Source of the DNA: Phytopythium helicoides
Taxonomy: Eukaryota > Oomycota > Peronosporomycetes > Pythiales > Pythiaceae
Direction: 5' to 3'
Length of the DNA: 64,000 nucleotides
Assembly: GCA_024867545.1 (NCBI GenBank)
Contig: JANFNE010000037.1
Coordinates: 310,001 to 374,000, forward strand
The notes below the pieces were generated by a model. The model made no database searches and had not been told where the DNA came from. It saw nothing but the letters and a program-made list of their open reading frames with translations. Shown piece by piece: positions 47,840-57,483 of this stretch; positions within the stretch are counted from its first letter, which is position 1, and each line of letters begins with the position of its first letter. The translations under genes and the position numbers were made by a program.

Positions 47840-48845
47840 TTACTCCTCTTCGAGGCACGAGCCGTGAAACAACGGGGCGACCCAGCGAGCAATCGAGCGG
47901 TTGGCTGCGGCAACGAGGGCGTCTCTCGCTCCGTCAAGTATCAAGCGGTACATCGCCCCCTTGCGGTTGAGCGCGTGCTCGAGCCACTCGGTAGCAGCTG
48001 AGACCAAAGCTTTGGTGAAGCGGTTTGCATCATGGACGCCAACGTTGAGCTCCTCGACTTTGCCGAGCTTGAGCTCAAAGCTGCGGACGTGCAGACGCTC
48101 CACGCGATTGAACAGTCTCAACAAGAACTCGCCCGGACGACCACGCAGCATCGCTCTCATGAGATCCCACATCGTCATGTCCTGGCAGTCGTCCACCCTC
48201 TTCTTCTGTTTCCTCTTCTTCTTGCTGACTTGGACATTTGAACATGTCAACTTGGAGCTCGGCAACGCCGCTGACATTGGAGACGGCTGCCAGCGAGTTT
48301 ATCACGACACGGTGTGGTGGGCAGCTGCTAGGATGCAGAGGGCTGACCCAGCACGGCTGCCACCAGTGCTTGTCTCGTTGGAACGCAACCAGCTCAACTT
48401 CAGCCTGCACGGCAATCACCCCTGTGGAGCGCCAGCCAAGCTTCAGACTCGACGGCGATGTGACGTTCACGTGGAGAGGAACGAGCGTTGGGAGTCCGCT
48501 GATGCGGAGGTTGCGGAGAACCGGCTCAAACTCGAGCTTGGAGCCCATAAAGGATGTCTCGAGCGGACTGAGACGCTGGTCGACAAGCTCAACGGGGTCA
48601 ACGCTCGACAGCACTCGCTCCGACAACTGCATGTAGTCGGCGTGGTCGATGGCGCGGTTGATCGCGTTGATAGCGCCTTGGTGCTCTTCGAAGTCGACGA
48701 CCTCGCAGCCCGAGCGGTTCAAGAGAGGGCGAACGCTCTGCGACTGGGAATACAAGTTGGTGGAGTGCCGTAGCAGCGCCAAGAAGGCTGCAAACGCGAC
48801 GGCAAAGGCTGTCAGCAGGTGAGTCCACTGCATCACGGAGCTCAT
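47840..48845 (-). CDS. Unrecognised protein with N-terminal membrane anchor (one frame break)
   Basis: The frame from ATG 48845 begins with MQWTHLLTAFAVAFAAFLAL, a signal anchor or signal peptide, then a beta-rich domain (LEFEPVLRNLRISGLPTLVP, LHVNVTSPSSLKLGWRSTG). A Cys/Trp-containing stretch and a basic patch follow (KKKRKQKKR). Near 48235 the reading shifts by one base and continues MTMWDLMRAMLRGRPGEFLL, LRLFNRVERLHVRSFELKLG to the stop at 47840-47842. The two halves read as one protein of about 330 residues. I recognise no family; the membrane anchor and basic C-terminal helices are what can be seen. Confidence 0.5.
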
Positions 48846-49125
48846 GGCGTCGTTCGGCGACTTGGGGAATGGGAAAATCTACCTTTCGGGCGTCGTTGGA
48901 GAACATTCGCCACTTTCTGCCTGGGACGGGAGCCGTGTTGAAGCGTGCGAGAATGCGAACTACGACAGCAGCAATGCACATCAAATGGTTGACATGGACG
49001 CCACTGTTGACACTCCATGTCTGCGCTACGCTACGATCCTACCCTACCACGCAAGGGGCTGCTCCCGTCCAAAATCGCAACCAGCAGCGAACGACGCAGG
49101 CAATAGATACGAGTTCGGGATGCCC

Positions 49126-51466
49126 TCAAATCATCCACATCATCATGCCGTCGGGTGACAGCGCGGTGTCGCTGTTTGGCATGGTGAAGTCGGGCAGAGG
49201 TGGCACGTCGTTTCCGACGCGGCTGCCCGAGAATTGCTGGTCGTTGATGCACACGAATGCGAGCCGCCGCATGTCGTCAAAGCTCAGCTTGTTGCGGCGA
49301 CTCGACTGCAGCAGCGTCGACTTGCACAGCGTCTTTTCGCTTGCGACGCTCGACGGAGCGAGCGAGAACAGCGTCAGCGCCAACGACTTGAGGTGCGGCC
49401 AGTCATCGGCGTCCGTCATCCAGAACTGCAGCGGCGATCTCGTGCCCTTTTCGAGCATCTCCCACTTGAAAGTACGGTTCGCGCGCTGGTTCTTGGCATA
49501 CATGACATATTCTGTGTACTCAGTCAGGATTGCCCGCTTCCGCTCTTCGTTGACGCCCATGTCGGAGTCCGTCTCGGGGAAATTGAAGATAAGCTCTTCG
49601 ATCTGCTCGCGGTACTCGCGTGTCATGGACTTGCCAATATATCGAGGGTCGAGCAGGAAGGCCAATCCATGGGCCTCACTCAGCACGTACTGCCAGCGCT
49701 CTGTGACGACCTTCTTGATGTACTCCAGCTCGACGGTCGAGAGTCCAAAGACAGCGTCAAAATCGGTCAGCAGATGCTTGGATTCAAAGTAGACCTCTGA
49801 AATTGGCGCGCGGTCGTCCTGGAACTTGTACAGTATGAGCTCAATTGGAGTCAGGATGGTAATGGCCTTGTCGAGCGTAATTTTCCAGTTGATGCTGAGC
49901 ACAAAGTCCTTGATGGCCTGGCGTGTTGCGCGCTGGTTCGAAGGAGCGCTTGTCAAGAACTCGGGGTCGCTCACGATGGACTGGATGATATCTTCTGCCT
50001 GGGACAGCACGCGAAAGCGTGCGCCGAGCGAGCCCCACGCCATGGTCGGCGACGAGTTTGCAAAGCTCTTCATCGTATTCAGGAGCTGAGCATCGAACAT
50101 CTTGAACTTGGCCGCGTACTGGTAGCTCGTGAAGAAAGACAGCAACAAGTTGCAGCTGTTGGTGAACTCGACCAGGTCCTGGAACGGGAAGTCCATCGGT
50201 AGCTGCAGCGTCATGCGGCGCGGGTCATTCTCGATCGACTTTTCCGGCCCGAAGATGTCCATGATGGCCAAGTGCAGCGCGTGCGAGATGCACCCGTAGA
50301 AGAACTTGGTCGGGTACTCGGCCTTGAGCATCTCCCACGCGCGCGAGTGGTACTCGGTGCTGCCCGTCACGACACCGCTGACGTTTGAAATGATGGGCGC
50401 CATGACTCGCTTGATGTCCTCTGCGATCATGATGGAGTCGAACTGCGCGTCGTCCGGGATCTTCTCCGACTCGAGGAAAAAGCGCTTCTCGTTGTTGACG
50501 GCCATATACGTCACATACACCTCCTCCGGGTTGCTCGTGTTGTACAGGTTCATGTTGGACCACGCGTCGCGCTTGATACACACGCGCGTCGAGTTGCTCG
50601 GCGTGAGGTAGCCCCACACCTGCTTGTGCATCTTGTCGTAGCACCGGTGCAGCAGCTCGCCCTCGAGCCGCTTCTTGTCGGGCAGCTTGACGTTCGGGCG
50701 TAAAATCGTGAGCGCGCGCTGCAGGTGGCAGTCCTCGACCGCGTCGAACGCCATGCCCGTCACGTACGCGTGCATGGCGAGCGCCTCCTCCATGCGTTCA
50801 TGCTGGATCTTGGAGAGCGCGCCGATGCTGCCGGCCCCCTTTCCTCGGCGCTCCTTGGCCAGCGCCTTCTCCTTGGCCTCTTCTCCCTTGAGCGCGGCCT
50901 GCGACGGCCGTGGGGTCCATGAGTCCGTCTGGCAGTCCCTGCTGCAGCGCGATCTGGTTCATGGCTTGCGCGTGCTGCACGGCCGCCTGGTCGAGCGCGC
51001 TGCCAGCCATCCCGGCGCCCATGGTGATAGCCGATCCCATGGCCGCGGCCGCCGCCGCCTTGCGCTTCTTGGCGGGTCCCTTGGCGTTGATCTTCTGGTT
51101 GTACAGCGGCAGCACGTCCTGGAACTGCGAGATGAAGGCGTACTGGTGCTGGCTGCTCTGGAAGACGGCGCACTTCTTGAGGTGGCGGATGGCCTGCTCC
51201 GACTTTTTGTAGTACAAGACCTGCTGCTTGCAGTGCTTGCACGCCGCCGCGTTCTTGCGCTGCGGGTTCGGCTCGTCCGTGAGCAGCACCCAGATCTGGC
51301 TCGGGCTCCTCCCGGGCTTCTTCTTCTTGCCAGTCGCGCCAGTCGCCGCCGCCGCCGCCGAGGAAGGCGCTGAGGAAGCCGCCGAGCCGCCGGCCGCCGC
51401 GTTCGAGGGCTCCACGTCCCCCAACTGCTGCAGCAGCAGCCCCGTCGACGGGCTCAGCGCGCTCAT
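49126..51466 (-). CDS. BED-finger hAT-superfamily transposase-like gene (one frameshift)
   Basis: The 5' part (ATG at 51464-51466, MSALSPSTGLLLQQLG) has an Ala-rich linker and a BED zinc finger (WVLLTDEPNPQRKNAAACKH, CKQQVLYYKKSEQAIRHLKK, C). The 555-residue 3' frame has the hAT catalytic region (GCISHALHLAIMDIFG) and the C-terminal dimerisation block (SPLQFWMTDADDWPHLKSLA, then SSVASEKTLCKSTL). The frames join at about 50910 with one surplus base; the span of 2341 nt is 3n+1. It is GC-rich and long-armed for a mobile element. I found no matching terminal inverted repeats, so a domesticated or stranded transposase is possible. Confidence 0.75.
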
Positions 51467-51774
51467 GAGGGCCGCGAGCCGACAGTCACGTTGAAGCGAG
51501 TAAAACCTCGCGGAACGGGCGCAAGGGCGGGAAGGCGCGAACGCCCGAGGTGCTTTGGGAATGCGGTGGAGGAGGCGGGGGAAGAAGGTCTCAAGACAAT
51601 TTTGGAAATAAAATACAGGAAACCCGCGGAAACCGATTGAAAAATGAAATAGCAACTTCGACGGGGTTTGCGAGATCTTGATGGTTGTATACTGCCGTAT
51701 TTCGCTGGTCGCCGTTCCGATTCGAATTCACTCCTAAAACCTAAGGTGTTTTGAAAATGGAGAGAGGTTTTATA

Positions 51775-51812
51775 GAAAACCTCAAGGTGTTTTGGAAAAC
51801 CTTGAGGTTTTC
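51775..51812. repeat. Strong hairpin and short direct repeats 5' of the hAT gene
   Basis: gaaaacctcaagg (51775-51787) and ccttgaggttttc (51800-51812) are perfect 13-bp inverted arms with a 12-nt loop, followed by a T-rich tract. A degenerate direct copy (aaaacctaaggtgttttg) starts near 51736. It may be a transposon end or a MITE relic. Confidence 0.5.
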
Positions 51813-52358
51813 CTTTTTTTTCAATTTTTTTTAATTATTTGTTTTTTGCTTGCCCAGTTGCATCAAGGAGCTCATAGCACCAAACGAGCCGCAATCGGCA
51901 ACATCGACAACCCAAGCAGCTCCTACGACAAGGCCGCCTCGGCGCGAGTACTAACTAGTACCTGCGACGATCCACGCCGTGCATGCGAGTCGGACGTCGG
52001 GCAGTGGGTCGTTGGATCCGCGACAGCGCTGCGTGCTGTCCAAGATGCGATCGCCGAAAGACAAAAACGCAGGTGAAGTGTCGACGTCAAATGGATGAGA
52101 GCATGCACTGGTAGACGCCCCGGCACCACAGTCAATGGACCAACAAAAAAGGCAACCGAGACAATGGCACGAGCGTCTCGGAGCAGGTAGCTTGCGCGTG
52201 ACGATGCACAAGGCATATCTGTAAAGAAGTCCCGGTCGAAGTACCGCCAGATGGAGATCGAGGAAGCACAAACCCGAGACGCTGGGTAGGATACACGCCG
52301 CCCAAGTCAAAGTTATTGCTGGCACTTTCTATCAAGACCAGCGCGGCAGAAGTACGGA
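51813..52358. other. Intergenic
   Basis: A T-rich stretch up to about 51850, then nothing I recognise. Confidence 0.35.
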
Positions 52359-52553
52359 TCAATAGGAGTGCAACCACCTCAACTTGAAGCAAAAACCATC
52401 ACCAAAGCGGTCTGGCGAGTTCTGTACAGCATACAGCACCCACGAAAGCACATTGGGCTGCACTTGGACGCGCTTCGTGTCGAGAACAAACTCTACTTGG
52501 CGCATTGGCGACACACTAGTGATGCGATGTAAAGCAAAATGCATCACTAACAT
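52359..52553 (-). pseudogene. TM-family C-terminal fragment, copy F4
   Basis: The minus-strand frame reads RITSVSPMRQVEFVLDTKRV, ... SWVLYAVQNSPDRFGDGF, KLRWLHSY, matching the last ~55 residues of the TM family (RRITGMSPTRQVGFVLDRQ ... FKWLHSD). Nothing of the rest of the gene is attached. Confidence 0.75.
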
Positions 52554-52839
52554 TGACCCACGGCAATGGCAAGGAATCTTCTCCTTCCATTACTACGCTC
52601 AGTCTGAAATTTGCAAAGTAGATTACGAGCGGCCACACTTCGATCCAGAATCACGCAGTTCCGCCGAAGAGCCAGGTTTCTCTGACAATGGCGGCGTAGA
52701 GCGGCTCAGCCAATCCCGACACGAACTTCTGAATTTGCTCTCACGCAGACTCCCACTCTGTGAAACTCGTCGATCTCTCTTCGAGCAGGACCTTAAGTGG
52801 TCTGTGCTAAATTCCTACCATTGTTGAGCTCGCCCCCGC

Positions 52840-53036
52840 AAAGGCATCAAGCAGGCAACGTCGACTTTGTCCCAAGTCCACAGACGATATCTGGGTAAGA
52901 GCCGACCAATTCGGTCGTTGGCTCAAGTCACTGGCAACCTTACACCGCGATATTTCGAGTTATCATCGATATCCGGGTAAAACAATTCCGTGCACACCGA
53001 CACAGTCGGCTCACGACTGCTCTTACTTCACCAAAG
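52840..53036. other. Short gap, 5' flank of TM copy F5
   Basis: Nothing recognised. Confidence 0.3.
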
Positions 53037-54110
53037 ATGGACGCTGCACGAGTTTCCGTCACCCATCGCCGTGCGCACGCTGTTCTCGATAAGTGGGAGC
53101 TCGTACAAGTCGAGCTGCAAGAAACGTACTCAATTAAGCGTACACGTGCATTCAACGCTGATACGATTCAGACATGCTGGTATCCCATTCTACGTTGGTG
53201 CATTATCACTCCTATTCCGAGCCTCGTGAGCAACATACTTCTGGACGTTGCTCCAATTGCTCCACCATGAGCTGGACGGAACGCGAACTATGTATTAAGG
53301 GGTCGCCTGGTGATCTACTCCGAGTATACAGCAATAACTACCTACTGGCTATTGATGCAGACTGGGTACTTGACGCCAGCGCTTGGAATTTCGAGGTCAC
53401 ATGCGCTCGTAACGTCTGTTATCGTCACAATCACTTCCACGATAGCAGCCTTCGAGTACTACGCTCTCTGGTCCGACGGTCCAGACGAAGTCCATCAAGT
53501 CTCCACGACTAAGCATTAGTCCTACTGGGTTGAGATCTTTGTCGACCAAAGTATTTGTTGCTCCTCGACAAGCTGGAAAGCAAGATATCTCTTGTAAATG
53601 GACATGCAGCGAAATATCTATTCGTCTGAGAGCCGAGCTGATTTCTTGCTTGAAACGAGGAAGTTACTCTTCACGACCGAATTCGTCATTCTGGTCAAAT
53701 ACAAAGAAGTCATCATGCCGGTCTTCTACAGTAAGTTTCCCACGCTCTCTAGTTTTGTTTCACGACGTCCTATCCAACCGAACTAATTGAACAATGCATT
53801 TATCAGGTCTCATCATGGCAGTAACGTACCACTTACCCAATCGCGCCTTCTACTCCACCATAGCTGAAATTGGCGAGCAAAACCTATGGTCCATGATCAC
53901 CAGCGTCCTCATGTACACTGCTCTAGAGTCATAGTCATGGATCTTGTGGTTCGTCATATCACGGGCGTGTCAGCCATGCGTCAAGTGGGCTTCGTGCTCA
54001 GCACCCAGGTCACGACAGTGCAGTCGAAGCTGCTTTCGTGGGTGCTATATGCGGTACAGATCTCATTGGTACCGACTTCAGTTCAAGTGGCTACACTCAA
54101 ACTGAATTGC
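53037..54110 (+). pseudogene. TM-family gene, copy F5, internally deleted and broken
   Basis: It begins MDAARVSVTHRRAHAVLDKW with the family block VQVELQETYS and ITPIPSLVSNILLDVAPIAPP, then a stop at 53268-53270. The region from the second membrane helix to the cytosolic block is missing or unreadable. Family sequence resumes at ~53600 (TRKLLFTTEFVILVKYKEVI, MPVFYS), crosses a recognisable intron (gtaagt...atcag, about 53729-53806), and continues GLIMAVTYHLPNRAFYSTIA before further stops. It is clearly a pseudogene. Confidence 0.8.
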
Positions 54111-54225
54111 GTTATTTGTTGGCCAACTATAGAAGGAAAATGGGTAACCAACTTGATTCCTGGATTATTTTCGCCTACGTTCTCTGATTTTCTCATTCAA
54201 GGCATTTCGTACGAGCAATAAAAGC

Positions 54226-54845
54226 TAAACATTCATCCCAGCGTTTCGGAACTGGTCTACCACAATAAAACCAACATGCTGTGCACAATGGGTGATTTCC
54301 TGGCAGCGGTTTCGCAGATACCGCGAAGGAAATCGTCGTTTCTAGATCACGAGAGTAGAAATAGCTCAGTTTAGAATCGGCAACGCGGAGCGCAAGCCCG
54401 CCACGCCACGCCCCTGATCAATACAGCTCGACAATTTGCCCTAAGTGATTGCTAGAAAGGAGCGAAAAGACTCATAGGCTGGATTGGGCGGTTCGTTAGA
54501 TTCAGGTGCTTACGATGTACAAGCAATAGACTGTACGAGATGTACAGTGAAGAAAAAACGACAGGAGAGTGCGTGGATGATAAATGCTGAAGGACTGGCA
54601 TCACTGGACGGTTTTTTCCAATGAAGACTGCCATTGAGGCTGGTCGTATTGACCCGATCACAACGACGACTATTCACGCTGACTGATTGGGATTTTGACC
54701 GTTTGCGACGCATACACACACCTTCGCAATGACTATTTTTAAGCGGTATCGGCATCCAAGTATGGATAGCGTTGATGCACAACGGCACGTGTCCTATTGC
54801 CCCTTATCATCAACACATTAGAAATTTCCCGTCTGTCCAAGAAAA
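54226..54845. other. Intergenic
   Basis: I see nothing supported between TM copies F5 and F6. Confidence 0.35.
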
Positions 54846-55450
54846 ATGGACGCCACGCGAACTCCCTCAGCTATTCAGCTTGCACACGTGGCCGCCTGAC
54901 AGGTGGGAGCGCGTACAAGTAGAACTGCAAGGCAAGTACTCTATCGAGCGAATGCGCGCATTTCACGCTTATTCAAACCAGACAAGCTGGTTCCGCATTC
55001 TGCTTTGGTGTATTATCACTCCCATTCCGTGTCTCGTGGTCAACATACTGCTGGACGTCGCACCACTTGCTCCACCCAGCGCTGGACGCGATGCAAACTA
55101 CGTCTTCTGGGTTCGCTTCGCGACTTTTGATGTGATCGTGACGTACTGGTCGTTGGCACAGATTGGATATTGGACACCGGCACTCGGCATGAAGCCGTGG
55201 CATGCGTTCACAACGTCAATTGCAGCAACAATCACCAATACGGCATTTTTATACATAGTAGCAGGACTCATCGCGATGCCTGTTCCGTTTGTGCTAATTA
55301 CCACAGCTCCCGTGGCCTCTGTGCCGACAATGGCCATGTTCGCAATCTACTTCGGTCGTAAACTCAAGAACGATACAGCACTCCGTGCAACTTTCAACCG
55401 ATCATTGAACATCAACTCACTTCAACTCTATCTTATGTTTGTTTATCCAG

Positions 55451-55606
55451 GCCGGAGTATCCGGTTGGATACTCCTATTTCCGTTCGCAGAGGGCGTAAC
55501 GGACCAAGCAACCAGTCGCGAGAATGGCCGGAAGAGTCGCGACGACTCCCAGTAGAACGTGTAGGAATAGCTCACTTTCGCTCTAGCTTAGTAGCGGAAA
55601 CTCGAA
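55451..55606 (+). repeat. Split direct repeat A1 (left end)
   Basis: 156 bp from gccggagtat to aactcgaa, the left terminus of the element. It matches A2 (60902-61057) base for base by eye. Confidence 0.9.
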
Positions 55607-55632
55607 ACTTGTAGTCAACTCTTCGCGCCACC

Positions 55633-57483
55633 ATGGAGCGTCGGGATTCACTCATGGGAAGGATCGCGCTGGTCGGCCCAATGCACTCTACGCAGATATC
55701 GGAGTTCCAGTACGTAGAGGTGACAGGACTTAACGGGGACAAGGCCAAAGTGAAGCTCGTGGGTCCAGACTTTGAGGCCAACGCCCCGATGTTTGACATG
55801 GAAGCCGACGTACTCCAGCGCCGTCTAGTCAGTAGCGACGAACGTGAACACTGGCCAGGAACGTTTCTTGCTCACCCGGTGGCTTTCATCGGCACCAACG
55901 GCGATGGAGTAGAAGAGTGGTCGTACGGCGTTGTCACTGGTTACTCCATGGAGGGAACCTCGGCCAGTCTACGCCTAGCGTCTCCAACAGGCCCAGAAAT
56001 TGTCAAGCTAGCTGGATCAGACAATATCATCAAGGCCGACACTCTTAACTACGTTCTGCAGACAGGAAAAGGGGTAAATTCGATGGCTATGAGTGCCCCA
56101 GAACTTGTGGACGAGCAAAACCAAGTCATTGCGGCGTGTGGCACTCGCAGGCGAGCCGTGCCGCCAGCAGTCATGAGCAAACTCACAGTCGCATGGGACG
56201 GTTCCGCGTTAATCCCATTTGTCCGCCCAACCGATCTGAAACTAGTCCGGGTTAGACGCCAGCATGCCTTAGATTGCGTGATGGGACCACGCACACGACG
56301 CCCAGAAAGTCTGTACATCGACCCGGAAGCTTGTTCTATAGCGAGCTCAGCAAAGGCAGACACACCGAACCATAGCCGACACAGCTCAACGGTCAGCCAT
56401 GACATTGAACAACCCGCGCGAACTCGTTTACTTCACCCTGCCGAAGATACAGCATCGCTGAGCATCAGCGACGAAGACGCAGACAGTGACGTCCGTTCTG
56501 TACAGCAACTAAATGAACCGCTACGCAAAAGGATACGACTGAACGAGGAAGCGAGTTCAATTGGTAGCGCTCCAAATGAGCTGAATAGGCTTCGGAGGCG
56601 ACAAGATATCGTCACAGATCACGAAATCGACATCCACCGGCTCGTGGTGCATCCAAAACACCAAGGTAAGCACGCTCAATCTTTGCTTCAATGTGTTCAA
56701 CAATCCCCGCACGTGTCCTTTCTTGCGACCCCTGCAGTTCTCCGTGCGCTGTACTCTTTCGGGTTCGGCGCGGGGCTTTTCCTAATGCACATGCGTCGGA
56801 CTACACCAATGGATATGCTGGAAGCGTCAGAAAAATGCGTGAACATGATTGACTTCAATAGCAGACAAGCACCACCCGCGCCGGCACGGGTTACAAGTCA
56901 CGATGACGTTGTTTCTGCACTGAACGCGTTGCACAAGTTTGCAAGACACTTCTACAACGACACAGTGGTTGAGCTTGTTGACACAGCCCGCAGCTTCGTC
57001 CTATCATATAGAGAGTACAATGAGCCAGAGCTAGAGCTATCAAAATTTCTCGCAATCTGGGTTACGAAGAAGTTCAGCCGGTTCCGCAGTCTGTTGTTAG
57101 CTGAGGGCATCGAAGAAGCCATGAGCGTGGCAAGAGAGTTTAAACGGAGCGATGACGAATTGGTAGCCTGGAGAGAGGCGTACTTATCTCGTCAGTCCAA
57201 GGTGAGTGTACATGGCGGTCGAAACAAGCAACAGACAGTAAATTACGGACAGCAACGCGGTCAGAGAGGAGGTAACTACGTACGAATCACTCAAGACCTC
57301 ATAGGAAAGCTCCCATCCCAAGGAGGGAAGCGACTTTGCATGAAGTTTCTCTCTAAGGTCGGATGCAACTATGATGGATGCGAGCGCGGTCATTTTCGAC
57401 CAACGTCGCTGCCGCAAGAGGCTAAAACTGCCATCGCAGCTAGGTGGCAAGGACTCGCCACCGAATATCAAGACCTCCTCTGA
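55633..57483 (+). CDS. Ngaro ORF1, Gag-like protein with CCCH zinc knuckle
   Basis: 616 residues from an ATG in strong context (gccaccatgg). The N-terminal ~170 residues are globular, followed by a Ser/Asp-rich linker and a helical region. The C-terminus has a Gly/Arg/Gln patch (GQQRGQRGGN) and a single zinc knuckle, CMKFLSKVGCNYDGCERGH (C-x8-C-x4-C-x3-H), suited to RNA binding. It ends at TGA 57481-57483. The frame stays open past that TGA straight into the RT ORF (see findings). It probably forms the RNP or particle that packages the element RNA. Confidence 0.8.
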   Translation: MERRDSLMGRIALVGPMHSTQISEFQYVEVTGLNGDKAKVKLVGPDFEANAPMFDMEADVLQRRLVSSDEREHWPGTFLAHPVAFIGTNGDGVEEWSYGVVTGYSMEGTSASLRLASPTGPEIVKLAGSDNIIKADTLNYVLQTGKGVNSMAMSAPELVDEQNQVIAACGTRRRAVPPAVMSKLTVAWDGSALIPFVRPTDLKLVRVRRQHALDCVMGPRTRRPESLYIDPEACSIASSAKADTPNHSRHSSTVSHDIEQPARTRLLHPAEDTASLSISDEDADSDVRSVQQLNEPLRKRIRLNEEASSIGSAPNELNRLRRRQDIVTDHEIDIHRLVVHPKHQGKHAQSLLQCVQQSPHVSFLATPAVLRALYSFGFGAGLFLMHMRRTTPMDMLEASEKCVNMIDFNSRQAPPAPARVTSHDDVVSALNALHKFARHFYNDTVVELVDTARSFVLSYREYNEPELELSKFLAIWVTKKFSRFRSLLLAEGIEEAMSVAREFKRSDDELVAWREAYLSRQSKVSVHGGRNKQQTVNYGQQRGQRGGNYVRITQDLIGKLPSQGGKRLCMKFLSKVGCNYDGCERGHFRPTSLPQEAKTAIAARWQGLATEYQDLL

